Part shown: in pieces, positions 5,892-11,625 of the stretch
How the letters are laid out: every line of letters begins with the position of its first letter
How positions within the stretch are numbered: the first letter of the stretch is position 1
Assembly (NCBI GenBank): GCA_947570515.1
Contig: CANOUM010000039.1
Coordinates: 1 to 11,625, forward strand
Direction: 5' to 3'
Length of the DNA: 11,625 nt
Origin: an uncultured Clostridia bacterium
Lineage (GTDB): Bacteria; Bacillota; Clostridia; Lachnospirales; Bianqueaceae
Program-made: the position numbers and the translations under genes
The notes under the pieces: model-generated
What the model was told of the DNA's origin: nothing
The model's database searches: none
The model's input: the letters and a program-made list of their open reading frames with translations, nothing else

Positions 5892-6543
5892 CTGTTTTTT
5901 CCTCCTTCTCCTCTTCATACGCCGATAAAACAAGCAAGACCTGCGCCGGCAGATAAAACAGCCACATTCCGATACTGACTGCCTCTGAGCATACCCAAAT
6001 GGGTACATAGGCTTTTATATTATAGAGGCCTACGCAAATATCGCAGGCTAAAAACAACGTCAGTCCCCATGCCGTCATCCAATCACTCTTTCTCTTATCC
6101 TGCTTTCGCTGCGCCATAACAGCATTGACTGTAAGCTGCGTAAAGGATAAGGCCGCTGCCGCTGTTAGAGGTTCCAGCAGGCGCAAAGCATATAAAACCA
6201 AGAGCGCAGCGCCATAGCTCATCAGCCTGACGGCTGCCGCATATTTTCCGGATCTCTTGCTGAGTCTGACAGCATACAAAAGCTGCACTGCACAGAAGCA
6301 CAGAACGCCTATAAGATACTGCCTGTCCAGCAGCAATAAAAATGTATCGGCCAGTAGCGTTAGGAAAAGGGCCATGCGCATAAGCCACTGCCCTTTTGTC
6401 AGAACCAAAACAGCAGCCACACATAAACAGATTGAAGCGTATTTCCATCCTACTGAAGGCTGATGCAGCATATCCAGCCTCAAAAACAAACCGTAAATTA
6501 ACAGCTCTGCCGCAATAAACAGCGCCCTTATACGCGGGCGCAT
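5881..6543 (-). CDS. YhhN/TMEM86-like polytopic membrane protein
   Basis: This 220-residue protein is almost entirely hydrophobic, with about seven or eight membrane helices and a highly acidic tail (EEEKEEKTDEE). Two segments recall the YhhN (lysoplasmalogenase/TMEM86) family. LLADTFLLLLDRQYLIGVLCFCAVQLLYAVRL (63-94) matches the D...L...F..G...F...H..Y pattern, but with Gln where the family usually has His. LFLACDICVGLYN (163-175) matches a later conserved Asp helix. If it is a true member it would act on lipid head groups or vinyl ethers in the membrane, but the His-to-Gln change leaves catalytic competence open. The gene overlaps both neighbours (16 bp with the acetyltransferase, 11 bp with the TIGR01906 gene), so translation is coupled. 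It could be an unrelated small membrane protein. Confidence 0.65.
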   Translation of the reverse strand: MRPRIRALFIAAELLIYGLFLRLDMLHQPSVGWKYASICLCVAAVLVLTKGQWLMRMALFLTLLADTFLLLLDRQYLIGVLCFCAVQLLYAVRLSKRSGKYAAAVRLMSYGAALLVLYALRLLEPLTAAAALSFTQLTVNAVMAQRKQDKRKSDWMTAWGLTLFLACDICVGLYNIKAYVPIWVCSEAVSIGMWLFYLPAQVLLVLSAYEEEKEEKTDEE

Positions 6544-7304
6544 CCGCTCACCTCAAACACAGGATAAGCATGATCTGCATGATAACCAAGCTTTTCCGCC
6601 AGCGCTACAGACCCCGGATTCTGTGCATCCCAGCTTGGATATAAGCCCCTTTCAAGACAGGATAAAATAAGCTTTGCTCCGCAGGCCAGTGCCAGCCCCC
6701 TTCTGCGGTATGCCACATGCGTATCGATTTCAATTTCAATTCCTTCCCGATAAGCTGAATAGCTGGAAGCTCCGGAAACAATCCGTCCCTCCTGCAGTGC
6801 GACTACGCCAAGCCCATGATTTCGGTATGCCTCATAGCTGTCAAACTGAGCCACCAGATCCCGTGTCCATCTGTTTTCCAAACATTGTTCATACAGCTCT
6901 TTATCAATCTCTCTGAGCGTATATTCTGATAAGAGGCCTTCCGCGATCCGCTGCAGCCTTGCCCGGTCAAATACATCGCCCTCTTTTTTTATCGCATATC
7001 GCATGACCCGTTTGGCATGCTCTCCCCAGCATGCAGAAATCAGCTGCTCCCATGCTTCATCCTGCGGCACCATAATCATAAAATCACGCATATCCCCAGG
7101 CGGCTGATACAGCGCCAGCTCCTTTTCCGGCTTGCCGGCAAAAAAACAAAAATCACCCAAACGAGCAGCTGCGGAACCTGGGGTTTCTTTATCAAGCACA
7201 TAAATATCTCCCATAATGCCCTGCAGACATGACCAAATCATGGTTTCCTGCCAGCCTGCAAAAAGCGGAGCTGCTTTCTGAGCCTCTTCTAATCTTGTGA
7301 CCAT
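6528..7304 (-). CDS. GNAT family acetyltransferase (PF12746-like)
   Basis: This protein transfers an acyl group from acetyl-CoA to an unknown acceptor. The 258 residues have an N-terminal helical half (about 1-125) and a C-terminal GNAT fold. Strand 4 and the CoA-binding motif A read IEIEIDTHVAYRRRGLALACGAKLIL (189-214), with the R-R-x-G-x-A loop at 200-205. Motif B reads YPSWDAQNPGSVALAEKLGY (222-241), with the Asn-x-x-Ser pair usual in the family. The overall shape fits the GNAT_acetyltran (PF12746) group. ATG at 7304 is chosen because AGGGG lies seven bases upstream. The in-frame ATG at 7322 coincides with the TATAAT -10 and has no ribosome site. It is the first gene of an overlapping operon with two membrane proteins. 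Confidence 0.88.
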   Translation of the reverse strand: MVTRLEEAQKAAPLFAGWQETMIWSCLQGIMGDIYVLDKETPGSAAARLGDFCFFAGKPEKELALYQPPGDMRDFMIMVPQDEAWEQLISACWGEHAKRVMRYAIKKEGDVFDRARLQRIAEGLLSEYTLREIDKELYEQCLENRWTRDLVAQFDSYEAYRNHGLGVVALQEGRIVSGASSYSAYREGIEIEIDTHVAYRRRGLALACGAKLILSCLERGLYPSWDAQNPGSVALAEKLGYHADHAYPVFEVSGCARV

Positions 7305-7320
7305 CTTCTTTCCCCTTCCC

Positions 7321-7349
7321 ATTATATAATAGTTAATATTCGCTGTTCT
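7321..7349 (-). promoter_or_regulatory. Possible promoter of the GNAT / membrane protein operon
   Basis: On the minus strand a perfect -10 TATAAT (7321-7326) has a weak -35 AGAACA (7344-7349) 17 bases upstream. Transcription would start only a few bases before the ribosome site, giving a very short leader. Confidence 0.45.
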
Positions 7350-7370
7350 TGGCAGATTTCCTTTTTTGTA

Positions 7371-7398
7371 TTGAATTTTCTTTTTTTACGCATACTAT
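7371..7398 (+). promoter_or_regulatory. Possible promoter of the MATE gene
   Basis: TTGAAT (7371-7376) and TACTAT (7393-7398) are separated by 16 bases, each matching four of six consensus positions. They are followed 29 bases later by the ATG with its AAAGGAG site. It lies back to back with the GNAT operon promoter. Confidence 0.4.
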
Positions 7399-7427
7399 CG
7401 TCAGTTTATCAAATAAAGGAGCCTGTC

Positions 7428-8774
7428 ATGACGAAAACTCAGCGTCCCGCTGCCTCAAAGACTGAATACAAACGTATGATGCAAAAGCCGATCCCCGCTC
7501 TTCTGCTTTCTTTAGCCCTGCCCACCATGGGCAGCATGCTTGTTACCTCCATTTACAATTTAGCTGATACCTTTTTTGTTGCTCAGCTTGGCGTAGAGGC
7601 CTCCGGCGCCGTTGGTATCACCTTTTCACTAATGGCCCTCATACAGGCGGCCGGATTCACACTTGGCATGGGCGGCGGCAGTTTGATTTCACTTCGTCTT
7701 GGCAAGCGTCAGGTTCGAGAGGCCGGCCAAATTGCAGGCGCGAGCTTTTATCTATCACTGCTCTGCGGCCTTCTGATTGCCTCAATCGCTTTTTGGCGAG
7801 AGCCTTTTTTACGCCTTCTGGGCGCCTCCGACACCATTTTACCGCATGCCGTCTCTTACAGCCTTTATATTTTTATTGCCGCCCCTTTTCTAACCGGCTC
7901 CCTCTGTCTGAGTCATCTGCTGCGTGCAGAAGGAAAGACCGCCCGTGCTCTGTGCGGCATCGCCATTGGTGGTTTTCTAAACATTGCCCTCGATCCTCTT
8001 CTCCTGCGCCCGCTTGGCATTCAAGGCATCGCGCTGGCCACTCTGCTGAGCCAGGCAGCTTGCTTTGCCATCCTTTTATCCACATTTCTCACAGGGAAAA
8101 GTACGCTTTCTCTTCGCTTTTCCGGCTTTCATTTCTCCGGGCGTATTTTCCTGACCGGATTTCCCTCTTTACTGCGCCAGGGACTCGCAGCCGCTTCCGC
8201 CATTTTGCTCAACCGCCGTGCCAGCCTCTATGGCGATACAGCCGTCACCGCTATGTCTATCGCCGGCAAAATTTTTATGATTGTTTTCACCCTTATGCTC
8301 GGATACGGCCAGGGACTGCAGCCGCTCATCGGCTTTAATTACGCGCAGCATAATACCCAGCGCATCCGCAAAGCTTTTCATTTCTGTCTTTGGACCGGAA
8401 CCGCCGTGCTCGCCCTTCTGGGCGCTCTCATATTCTGGCAGGCTCCCGCTCTCATCCGCCTGTTTATGGACGATGCCGACGTGATTCGCATCGCCTCTCT
8501 TTCCTTGCGCGCCGGCGCGCTAACCATGCCGCTGCTTCCCGCTTGTACGATTGCGAATCTTAGCTTTCAGTCTGTAAACCGGCCCGTCATATCGTCCTTT
8601 CTGGCGGGGGCACGTCAGGGCCTGTTTTTTCTGCCTCTCATTCTGCTGCTGCCTGAGCTCTGGGGAGTGCAGCTGGCACAGGCTTTTGCAGACGCCGCTA
8701 CCTTCATCCTAAGTGTTCCTTTTCTGGTATATTTTTTACGCAAAGCAGTTGACAAAAAACCTTCAAAAGTATAG
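7428..8774 (+). CDS. MATE family multidrug efflux transporter
   Basis: This 448-residue inner-membrane protein probably exports drugs or other organic compounds in exchange for Na+ or H+. It shows about twelve hydrophobic segments in two homologous halves. The first half opens with IPALLLSLALPTMGSMLVTSIYNLADTFFVAQLG (22-55), the standard MATE N-terminal signature, followed by GAVGITFSLMALIQAAGFTLGMGGGSLISLRLGKR. The second half includes GYGQGLQPLIGFNYAQ, the matching motif of that half. Start at 7428 is set by AAAGGAG; an upstream TTG at 7371 is in frame but lies in the putative promoter. Its substrate cannot be told from sequence. No terminator separates it from the isomerase-like gene, whose promoter is embedded in its last codons. 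Confidence 0.95.
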   Translation: MTKTQRPAASKTEYKRMMQKPIPALLLSLALPTMGSMLVTSIYNLADTFFVAQLGVEASGAVGITFSLMALIQAAGFTLGMGGGSLISLRLGKRQVREAGQIAGASFYLSLLCGLLIASIAFWREPFLRLLGASDTILPHAVSYSLYIFIAAPFLTGSLCLSHLLRAEGKTARALCGIAIGGFLNIALDPLLLRPLGIQGIALATLLSQAACFAILLSTFLTGKSTLSLRFSGFHFSGRIFLTGFPSLLRQGLAAASAILLNRRASLYGDTAVTAMSIAGKIFMIVFTLMLGYGQGLQPLIGFNYAQHNTQRIRKAFHFCLWTGTAVLALLGALIFWQAPALIRLFMDDADVIRIASLSLRAGALTMPLLPACTIANLSFQSVNRPVISSFLAGARQGLFFLPLILLLPELWGVQLAQAFADAATFILSVPFLVYFLRKAVDKKPSKV

Positions 8775-8777
8775 TAT
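8749..8777 (+). promoter_or_regulatory. Promoter of the isomerase-like gene
   Basis: A perfect -35 TTGACA (8749-8754) and -10 TAGTAT (8772-8777, four of six) are 17 bases apart. The -35 lies inside the last MATE codons and the -10 contains the MATE stop codon TAG. Confidence 0.7.
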
Positions 8778-8785
8778 ATAAGCAT

Positions 8786-8801
8786 ATGTAATGGATTACA
8801 T
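8786..8801. promoter_or_regulatory. Palindromic operator candidate after the -10
   Basis: The perfect palindrome ATGTAAT-GG-ATTACAT lies 8 bases after the -10 element, over the expected transcription start, and ends before the GGGAGG ribosome site. The position is typical of a repressor site. It also fits ATGT-N8-ACAT, the box described for PadR-type repressors, but other families bind similar sites. No regulator gene is adjacent. Confidence 0.6.
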
Positions 8802-8819
8802 TTTGATGGGAGGAAAATT

Positions 8820-9632
8820 ATGTTAACTCAATTACCTGTTGCGATTCAGGTCTTTTCTGTCCGCGAGGATGCGGCGGCTGATTTTAAAGGAACCATGCAA
8901 AAACTAAAAGATGCGGGATATGCCGGCGTAGAACTGGCTGGTCTGTATGGGCATACGCCTGCCGAAATCCGTCAGGCACTGGATGAAGTGGGTATCCCCG
9001 CTATCTCTGCCCATGTTCCCTATGTGGAGCTTTTGGCGGATCCGGAAGGTACCATTGCTGCCTATAAGGAAATCGGCTGCCGATATATCGCATTCCCTTA
9101 TTTGAATGATGATGTACGCCATGGTACCCCTGTTTTTGAAGATACGCTCAAACAGATGCGCCATATCTGTGAAATTGCTAAAGAGATGGGCATCCCCATG
9201 CTGTATCACAATCATGATTTTGAATTTATTAAAATGGAAAACGGACAGTACGGTCTTGATTATATGTATGATGCGATTCCGGCTGACCTGCTGCAGACAG
9301 AGCTGGATACCTGCTGGGTGAATGTGGCCGGTGAAAATCCAGCTGCTTACATCCGCAAATATGCAGGCCGATGCCCTGTTGTTCACTTAAAGGATTTCTA
9401 TAAAGAAGGTGCGGCTGCCAATATGTATGAGCTGATTGGCATTGCTGAAAAGAAGGAAACCAAGGGCATCTTTGAGTTCCGCCCTGTCGGACATGGTATG
9501 CAGGATATGCCGGCTATTGTAAAAGCGGCAGAAGAATCCGGCACGCAGTGGCTCGTAGTAGAACAGGATCGTTCTATTGGACGCACCCCTATGGAAGCCG
9601 CTCTTTTGAGCATTCAGTACTTGAAAGGCTGA
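8820..9632 (+). CDS. Sugar phosphate isomerase/epimerase-like TIM-barrel protein
   Basis: The 270 residues form an AP-endonuclease-2-type (xylose isomerase-like, PF01261) barrel. Members are metal-dependent isomerases or epimerases of sugars or inositol derivatives. Visible features are the N-terminal strand IQVFSVREDA (9-18), ISAHVPY (62-68), the metal-site segment YHNHDFEF (129-136), ELDTCWVNVAG (161-171) with candidate ligands Glu and Asp, HLKDF (189-193) and VVEQDRS near the end (247-252), where Glu is a usual metal ligand. The actual sugar cannot be named. GGGAGG precedes the ATG by six bases. It has its own promoter and a palindromic operator candidate and ends in a strong terminator, so it is probably a single inducible gene with possible read-through from the MATE gene. 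Confidence 0.92.
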   Translation: MLTQLPVAIQVFSVREDAAADFKGTMQKLKDAGYAGVELAGLYGHTPAEIRQALDEVGIPAISAHVPYVELLADPEGTIAAYKEIGCRYIAFPYLNDDVRHGTPVFEDTLKQMRHICEIAKEMGIPMLYHNHDFEFIKMENGQYGLDYMYDAIPADLLQTELDTCWVNVAGENPAAYIRKYAGRCPVVHLKDFYKEGAAANMYELIGIAEKKETKGIFEFRPVGHGMQDMPAIVKAAEESGTQWLVVEQDRSIGRTPMEAALLSIQYLKG

Positions 9633-9649
9633 ATATAGGATATCGACTA

Positions 9650-9684
9650 AAAAGCTGATTCACTGGCAGAGTGAATCAGCTTTT
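9650..9684 (+). terminator. Strong intrinsic terminator
   Basis: Perfect 15-bp arms AAAAGCTGATTCACT and AGTGAATCAGCTTTT enclose the loop GGCAG, and the stem ends in T residues. The A-tract on the 5' side would let it work on either strand. It closes the isomerase-like transcription unit 18 bases after the stop. Confidence 0.9.
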
Positions 9685-9750
9685 CTAATGCTCATCTGTG
9701 CGGCAGCGGCCATATACAGATAAGCAATTCAATGGAAACGGAGAAATAAA

Positions 9751-10500
9751 ATGAACCATAAAGAAATCACACAGCAGTACTATTCAAAGTGGCTGGGACA
9801 AGACAATATTTTAAATAGACAAACAGATGATATTACATTTATTTACTCGCCGGAACGTAATGCGGTTCAGCTTGGATATGTAAAGCCTTTTGATTTATAT
9901 ATCGTAATCCAGCCCCATCGAATCCTTGTTTCCTACGGTGATAAAATGAAGGAAAAAATAACAGACATTCAAAATAGAATCCCCGGCCTCCTCTCTGCTG
10001 AGGAAGTAAAAAGAAATCTAACGCCTCTATTTACCCATACTATCAAGCATACTATCAAATATGTATATAATACCTACTGCGATATTGAATTAAAGTCTCG
10101 TCCTTTGACTGCTTCTGAATATCCCAAATATTTAGAGTTTTTTAAGAAAGCGCATCCTGAATGCCTGAATGTCGATTGGGTTGAGGATTATTTTGCGGAA
10201 ATGGTGAGTCAGAATGTATGCTGTGGCTTGTATGAAGGAGATTTTCTCGTTTGCTGCTCTGATGCCCCCGATATGCCCTACATGCCGGAGCTGGTACAGG
10301 AAATTGGTATTAACACTTTATCTAAGTACAGAGGAAAAGGGTATGCAACCGATGTGTGCCTATCCTGCGCAAAAGAGATCCTGAAAAACGGAAAAGTGCC
10401 GCAATGGTCAACTACAATAGATAATATTGCTTCGCAAAAACTGGCTGGCAAGATCGGTTTTGTAAAATTTGCAGATGTTCTTACCGTAACGGCGGTATAA
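9751..10500 (+). CDS. GNAT family acetyltransferase, AT-rich gene
   Basis: A 249-residue probable N-acetyltransferase of unknown acceptor. The N-terminal half (about 1-115) has mixed strands and helices and is not recognised. The C-terminal GNAT fold shows strand 4 and CoA motif A in EIGINTLSKYRGKGYATDVCLSCAKEIL (184-211), with the Y-R-G-K-G-Y-A pyrophosphate loop at 193-199. Motif B follows as TTIDNIASQKLAGKIGF (221-237), with Asn225 and Ser228. The layout resembles the other acetyltransferase in the window, but the sequences differ widely. Ribosome site CGGAG lies seven bases before the ATG. Codon use is visibly AT-richer than in neighbours (many AAA, ATA, TTA and AGA codons), and it sits alone between two terminator-like structures with no clear promoter, which hints at separate acquisition. 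Confidence 0.85.
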   Translation: MNHKEITQQYYSKWLGQDNILNRQTDDITFIYSPERNAVQLGYVKPFDLYIVIQPHRILVSYGDKMKEKITDIQNRIPGLLSAEEVKRNLTPLFTHTIKHTIKYVYNTYCDIELKSRPLTASEYPKYLEFFKKAHPECLNVDWVEDYFAEMVSQNVCCGLYEGDFLVCCSDAPDMPYMPELVQEIGINTLSKYRGKGYATDVCLSCAKEILKNGKVPQWSTTIDNIASQKLAGKIGFVKFADVLTVTAV

Positions 10501-10527
10501 AATCAGTAGCATAATTCTCATAAAAAT

Positions 10528-10555
10528 GGCGAAGTGCTTATCGTAACACTTCGCC
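10528..10555 (-). terminator. Terminator of the RND pump gene
   Basis: Perfect 9-bp arms GGCGAAGTG and CACTTCGCC surround a 10-base loop. On the minus strand the hairpin is followed by ATTTTTATG, so it should end transcription of the RND gene. On the plus strand no T-run follows (GAAAGCC). Confidence 0.7.
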
Positions 10556-10560
10556 GAAAG

Positions 10561-10589
10561 CCTAATCGAGCATAATATGCTCGATTAGG
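10561..10589. repeat. Near-perfect palindrome / hairpin
   Basis: Arms CCTAATCGAGCATA and TATGCTCGATTAGG (14 bp, perfect) are separated by a single A, so a 12-bp stem with a 5-base loop can form in RNA. No T-run follows closely on either strand. It lies between the 3' ends of the acetyltransferase gene and the RND gene. It may serve as an RNA 3'-end stabiliser, a terminator for the plus-strand gene, or a protein-binding palindrome. Confidence 0.6.
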
Positions 10590-10626
10590 TCTGTATTCAT
10601 ATTGTTCACTGAGAAATACGATCTGT

Positions 10627-11625
10627 TTATTCGTTTGTAATTTCAAGATCCTCTTTGGCCACTGTTTTCATCGGTTTACGGTTCATCATGTCATACAGCA
10701 CCGGTACCACAAAGAGAGTCAGAACTGTTGCATAGATCAGACCGCCGATACACACCATGGCCAGCGGCCGCATCATTTCGGCTCCGCTGCTGGTCTGTCC
10801 AATTCCTAAAACCATGACTGACAGTCCTAAGATGGTCGTAAGCGAGGTCATGAGAATCGGACGCATACGAGTAGATCCTGCCTCCAGAATAGCCTCTTTT
10901 TTCTCTTTTCCTTCCAGTCTGAGCTGATTGATATAATCTACCAGTACAATTCCATTATTTACGATGATACCGCTAAGCATAACAAAGCCAAGCATAGCAA
11001 TGATGCTGATTTCCATTCCTGCTAAAAGCAGAGCCAGCAATCCGCCGGTAAAAGCGAGCGGAATAGTAAACATGATGATAAACGGAGATTTCAGAGATTG
11101 GAACTGTGCTACCATAATCATATACACCAGTACGATCCCCAGCAGCAGCATCTGCATCAGCTGCGTCATAGACTCCATGATGGTTTCATTCTCTCCGGAA
11201 AACTCATAAGTAATTCCGGCCATCTCAAAATCCTTTAGCGCTTCTTTTGCTTCATCGGTAACCAGCGTTACATTATACCCTTCCTTTAGCTCTGCCGTTA
11301 CCTTTAAATAGCGCATCTGATTTTTACGCTGAATTGAAGCCAGTGTTTCCTGATCTTCAATCCGCGCTACATCGCCAATTGCAAGCTGCTTTTCATTTCC
11401 CTGTCTGTCAGTGACCGTGATCGTAAGTTCCCTGATCTCGGCAGGCGTCAGCTTTTGCTCTCCGTCCGCATATACCGTAATATCATACTCACGGCCGTCA
11501 AAGGTTACGGAAGCGGCGCTTTTTTCTTTTGTCATGGCCTTACTGATTTCGCTATAGATCTGTGCTACTGGAAGGCCATTTTTTACGGCTTCCTCTTTAT
11601 TGACCGTGAAGTGAATCTCCGGCTC
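10627..11625 (-). CDS. RND (AcrB/HAE1-type) efflux pump, C-terminal part
   Basis: The 332 residues visible are the C-terminal third of an inner-membrane proton-driven RND transporter; the gene continues past the window edge. The frame runs open from 11625, so the ATG at 11535 is internal and not a start. Residues 1-145 are the second periplasmic porter/docking part (EPEIHFTVNKEEAVKNGL is the typical porter repeat). They are followed by the last six membrane helices, with the conserved GIIVNNGIVLVDYINQLR (219-236) and the STRMRPILMTSLTTILG loop and helix. The protein ends in an acidic cytoplasmic tail. Low-GC Firmicutes carry such AcrB-like proteins, often with a membrane fusion partner gene upstream, which here would lie outside the window. 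Substrate is unknown. Confidence 0.95.
   Translation of the reverse strand, partial: EPEIHFTVNKEEAVKNGLPVAQIYSEISKAMTKEKSAASVTFDGREYDITVYADGEQKLTPAEIRELTITVTDRQGNEKQLAIGDVARIEDQETLASIQRKNQMRYLKVTAELKEGYNVTLVTDEAKEALKDFEMAGITYEFSGENETIMESMTQLMQMLLLGIVLVYMIMVAQFQSLKSPFIIMFTIPLAFTGGLLALLLAGMEISIIAMLGFVMLSGIIVNNGIVLVDYINQLRLEGKEKKEAILEAGSTRMRPILMTSLTTILGLSVMVLGIGQTSSGAEMMRPLAMVCIGGLIYATVLTLFVVPVLYDMMNRKPMKTVAKEDLEITNE

Noticed and set aside
7793..8338. 181-residue plus-strand frame inside the MATE gene
   Set aside because: It is rich in Arg, Ser and His, as expected from a shifted frame of a hydrophobic protein, and overlaps a clear MATE coding region.
11533..11535. ATG at 11535 as the start of the RND gene
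   Set aside because: The frame stays open to the window edge and the upstream residues match the RND porter domain, so the gene is partial and this ATG is internal.

Overview
The window looks like chromosomal DNA from an anaerobic, low-to-mid-GC Firmicute of the Clostridia, most like Lachnospiraceae. This is inferred from strong Shine-Dalgarno sites before nearly every gene, sigma-A type promoters, a ZTP riboswitch, an IMP cyclohydrolase and AICAR transformylase encoded as two separate proteins, and a PadR / permease-prefix / DUF4097 membrane operon. I see no rRNA, tRNA, CRISPR array, insertion sequence or phage gene. Gene density is high and most of the content is housekeeping or small accessory functions.

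Layout: (1) 1-1342, minus strand: a PadR repressor, a four-helix membrane protein with a permease-prefix domain, and the start of a DUF4097-type membrane protein. They share one consensus promoter with an inverted repeat across its spacer and -35. (2) 1413-3555, plus strand: consensus promoter, ZTP riboswitch overlapping an intrinsic terminator, then a PurO-type IMP cyclohydrolase and a stand-alone AICAR transformylase. (3) 3527-4231, minus: an AlkD-type DNA glycosylase starting with GTG, overlapping the transformylase gene tail to tail by 29 bp. (4) 4276-5209, plus: purC and its terminator. (5) 5202-7304, minus: three overlapping genes for a GNAT acetyltransferase, a YhhN/TMEM86-like membrane protein and a TIGR01906 (DUF1461) membrane protein. 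(6) 7371-9685, plus: a MATE efflux transporter, then a sugar phosphate isomerase/epimerase-like TIM barrel with its own promoter and a palindromic operator candidate, closed by a strong hairpin terminator. (7) 9751-10500, plus: a second, AT-richer GNAT acetyltransferase. (8) 10528-11625, minus: two hairpins, then the C-terminal third of an RND efflux pump running off the window.

Functionally the core is purine synthesis. PurC makes SAICAR, AICAR transformylase formylates AICAR (ZMP) with 10-formyl-THF, and IMP cyclohydrolase closes the ring to IMP. The riboswitch class in front of the last two genes senses ZMP/ZTP, the substrate of the transformylase, which accumulates when 10-formyl-THF runs short. 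That makes a direct substrate-induction loop. The remaining genes are membrane, efflux, acetylation and repair functions with no visible link to it. I found no clear unknown multi-gene system. The least explained items are the overlapping GNAT/YhhN/TIGR01906 operon, two palindromic operator candidates whose regulators are not proven, and the double hairpin at 10528-10589.
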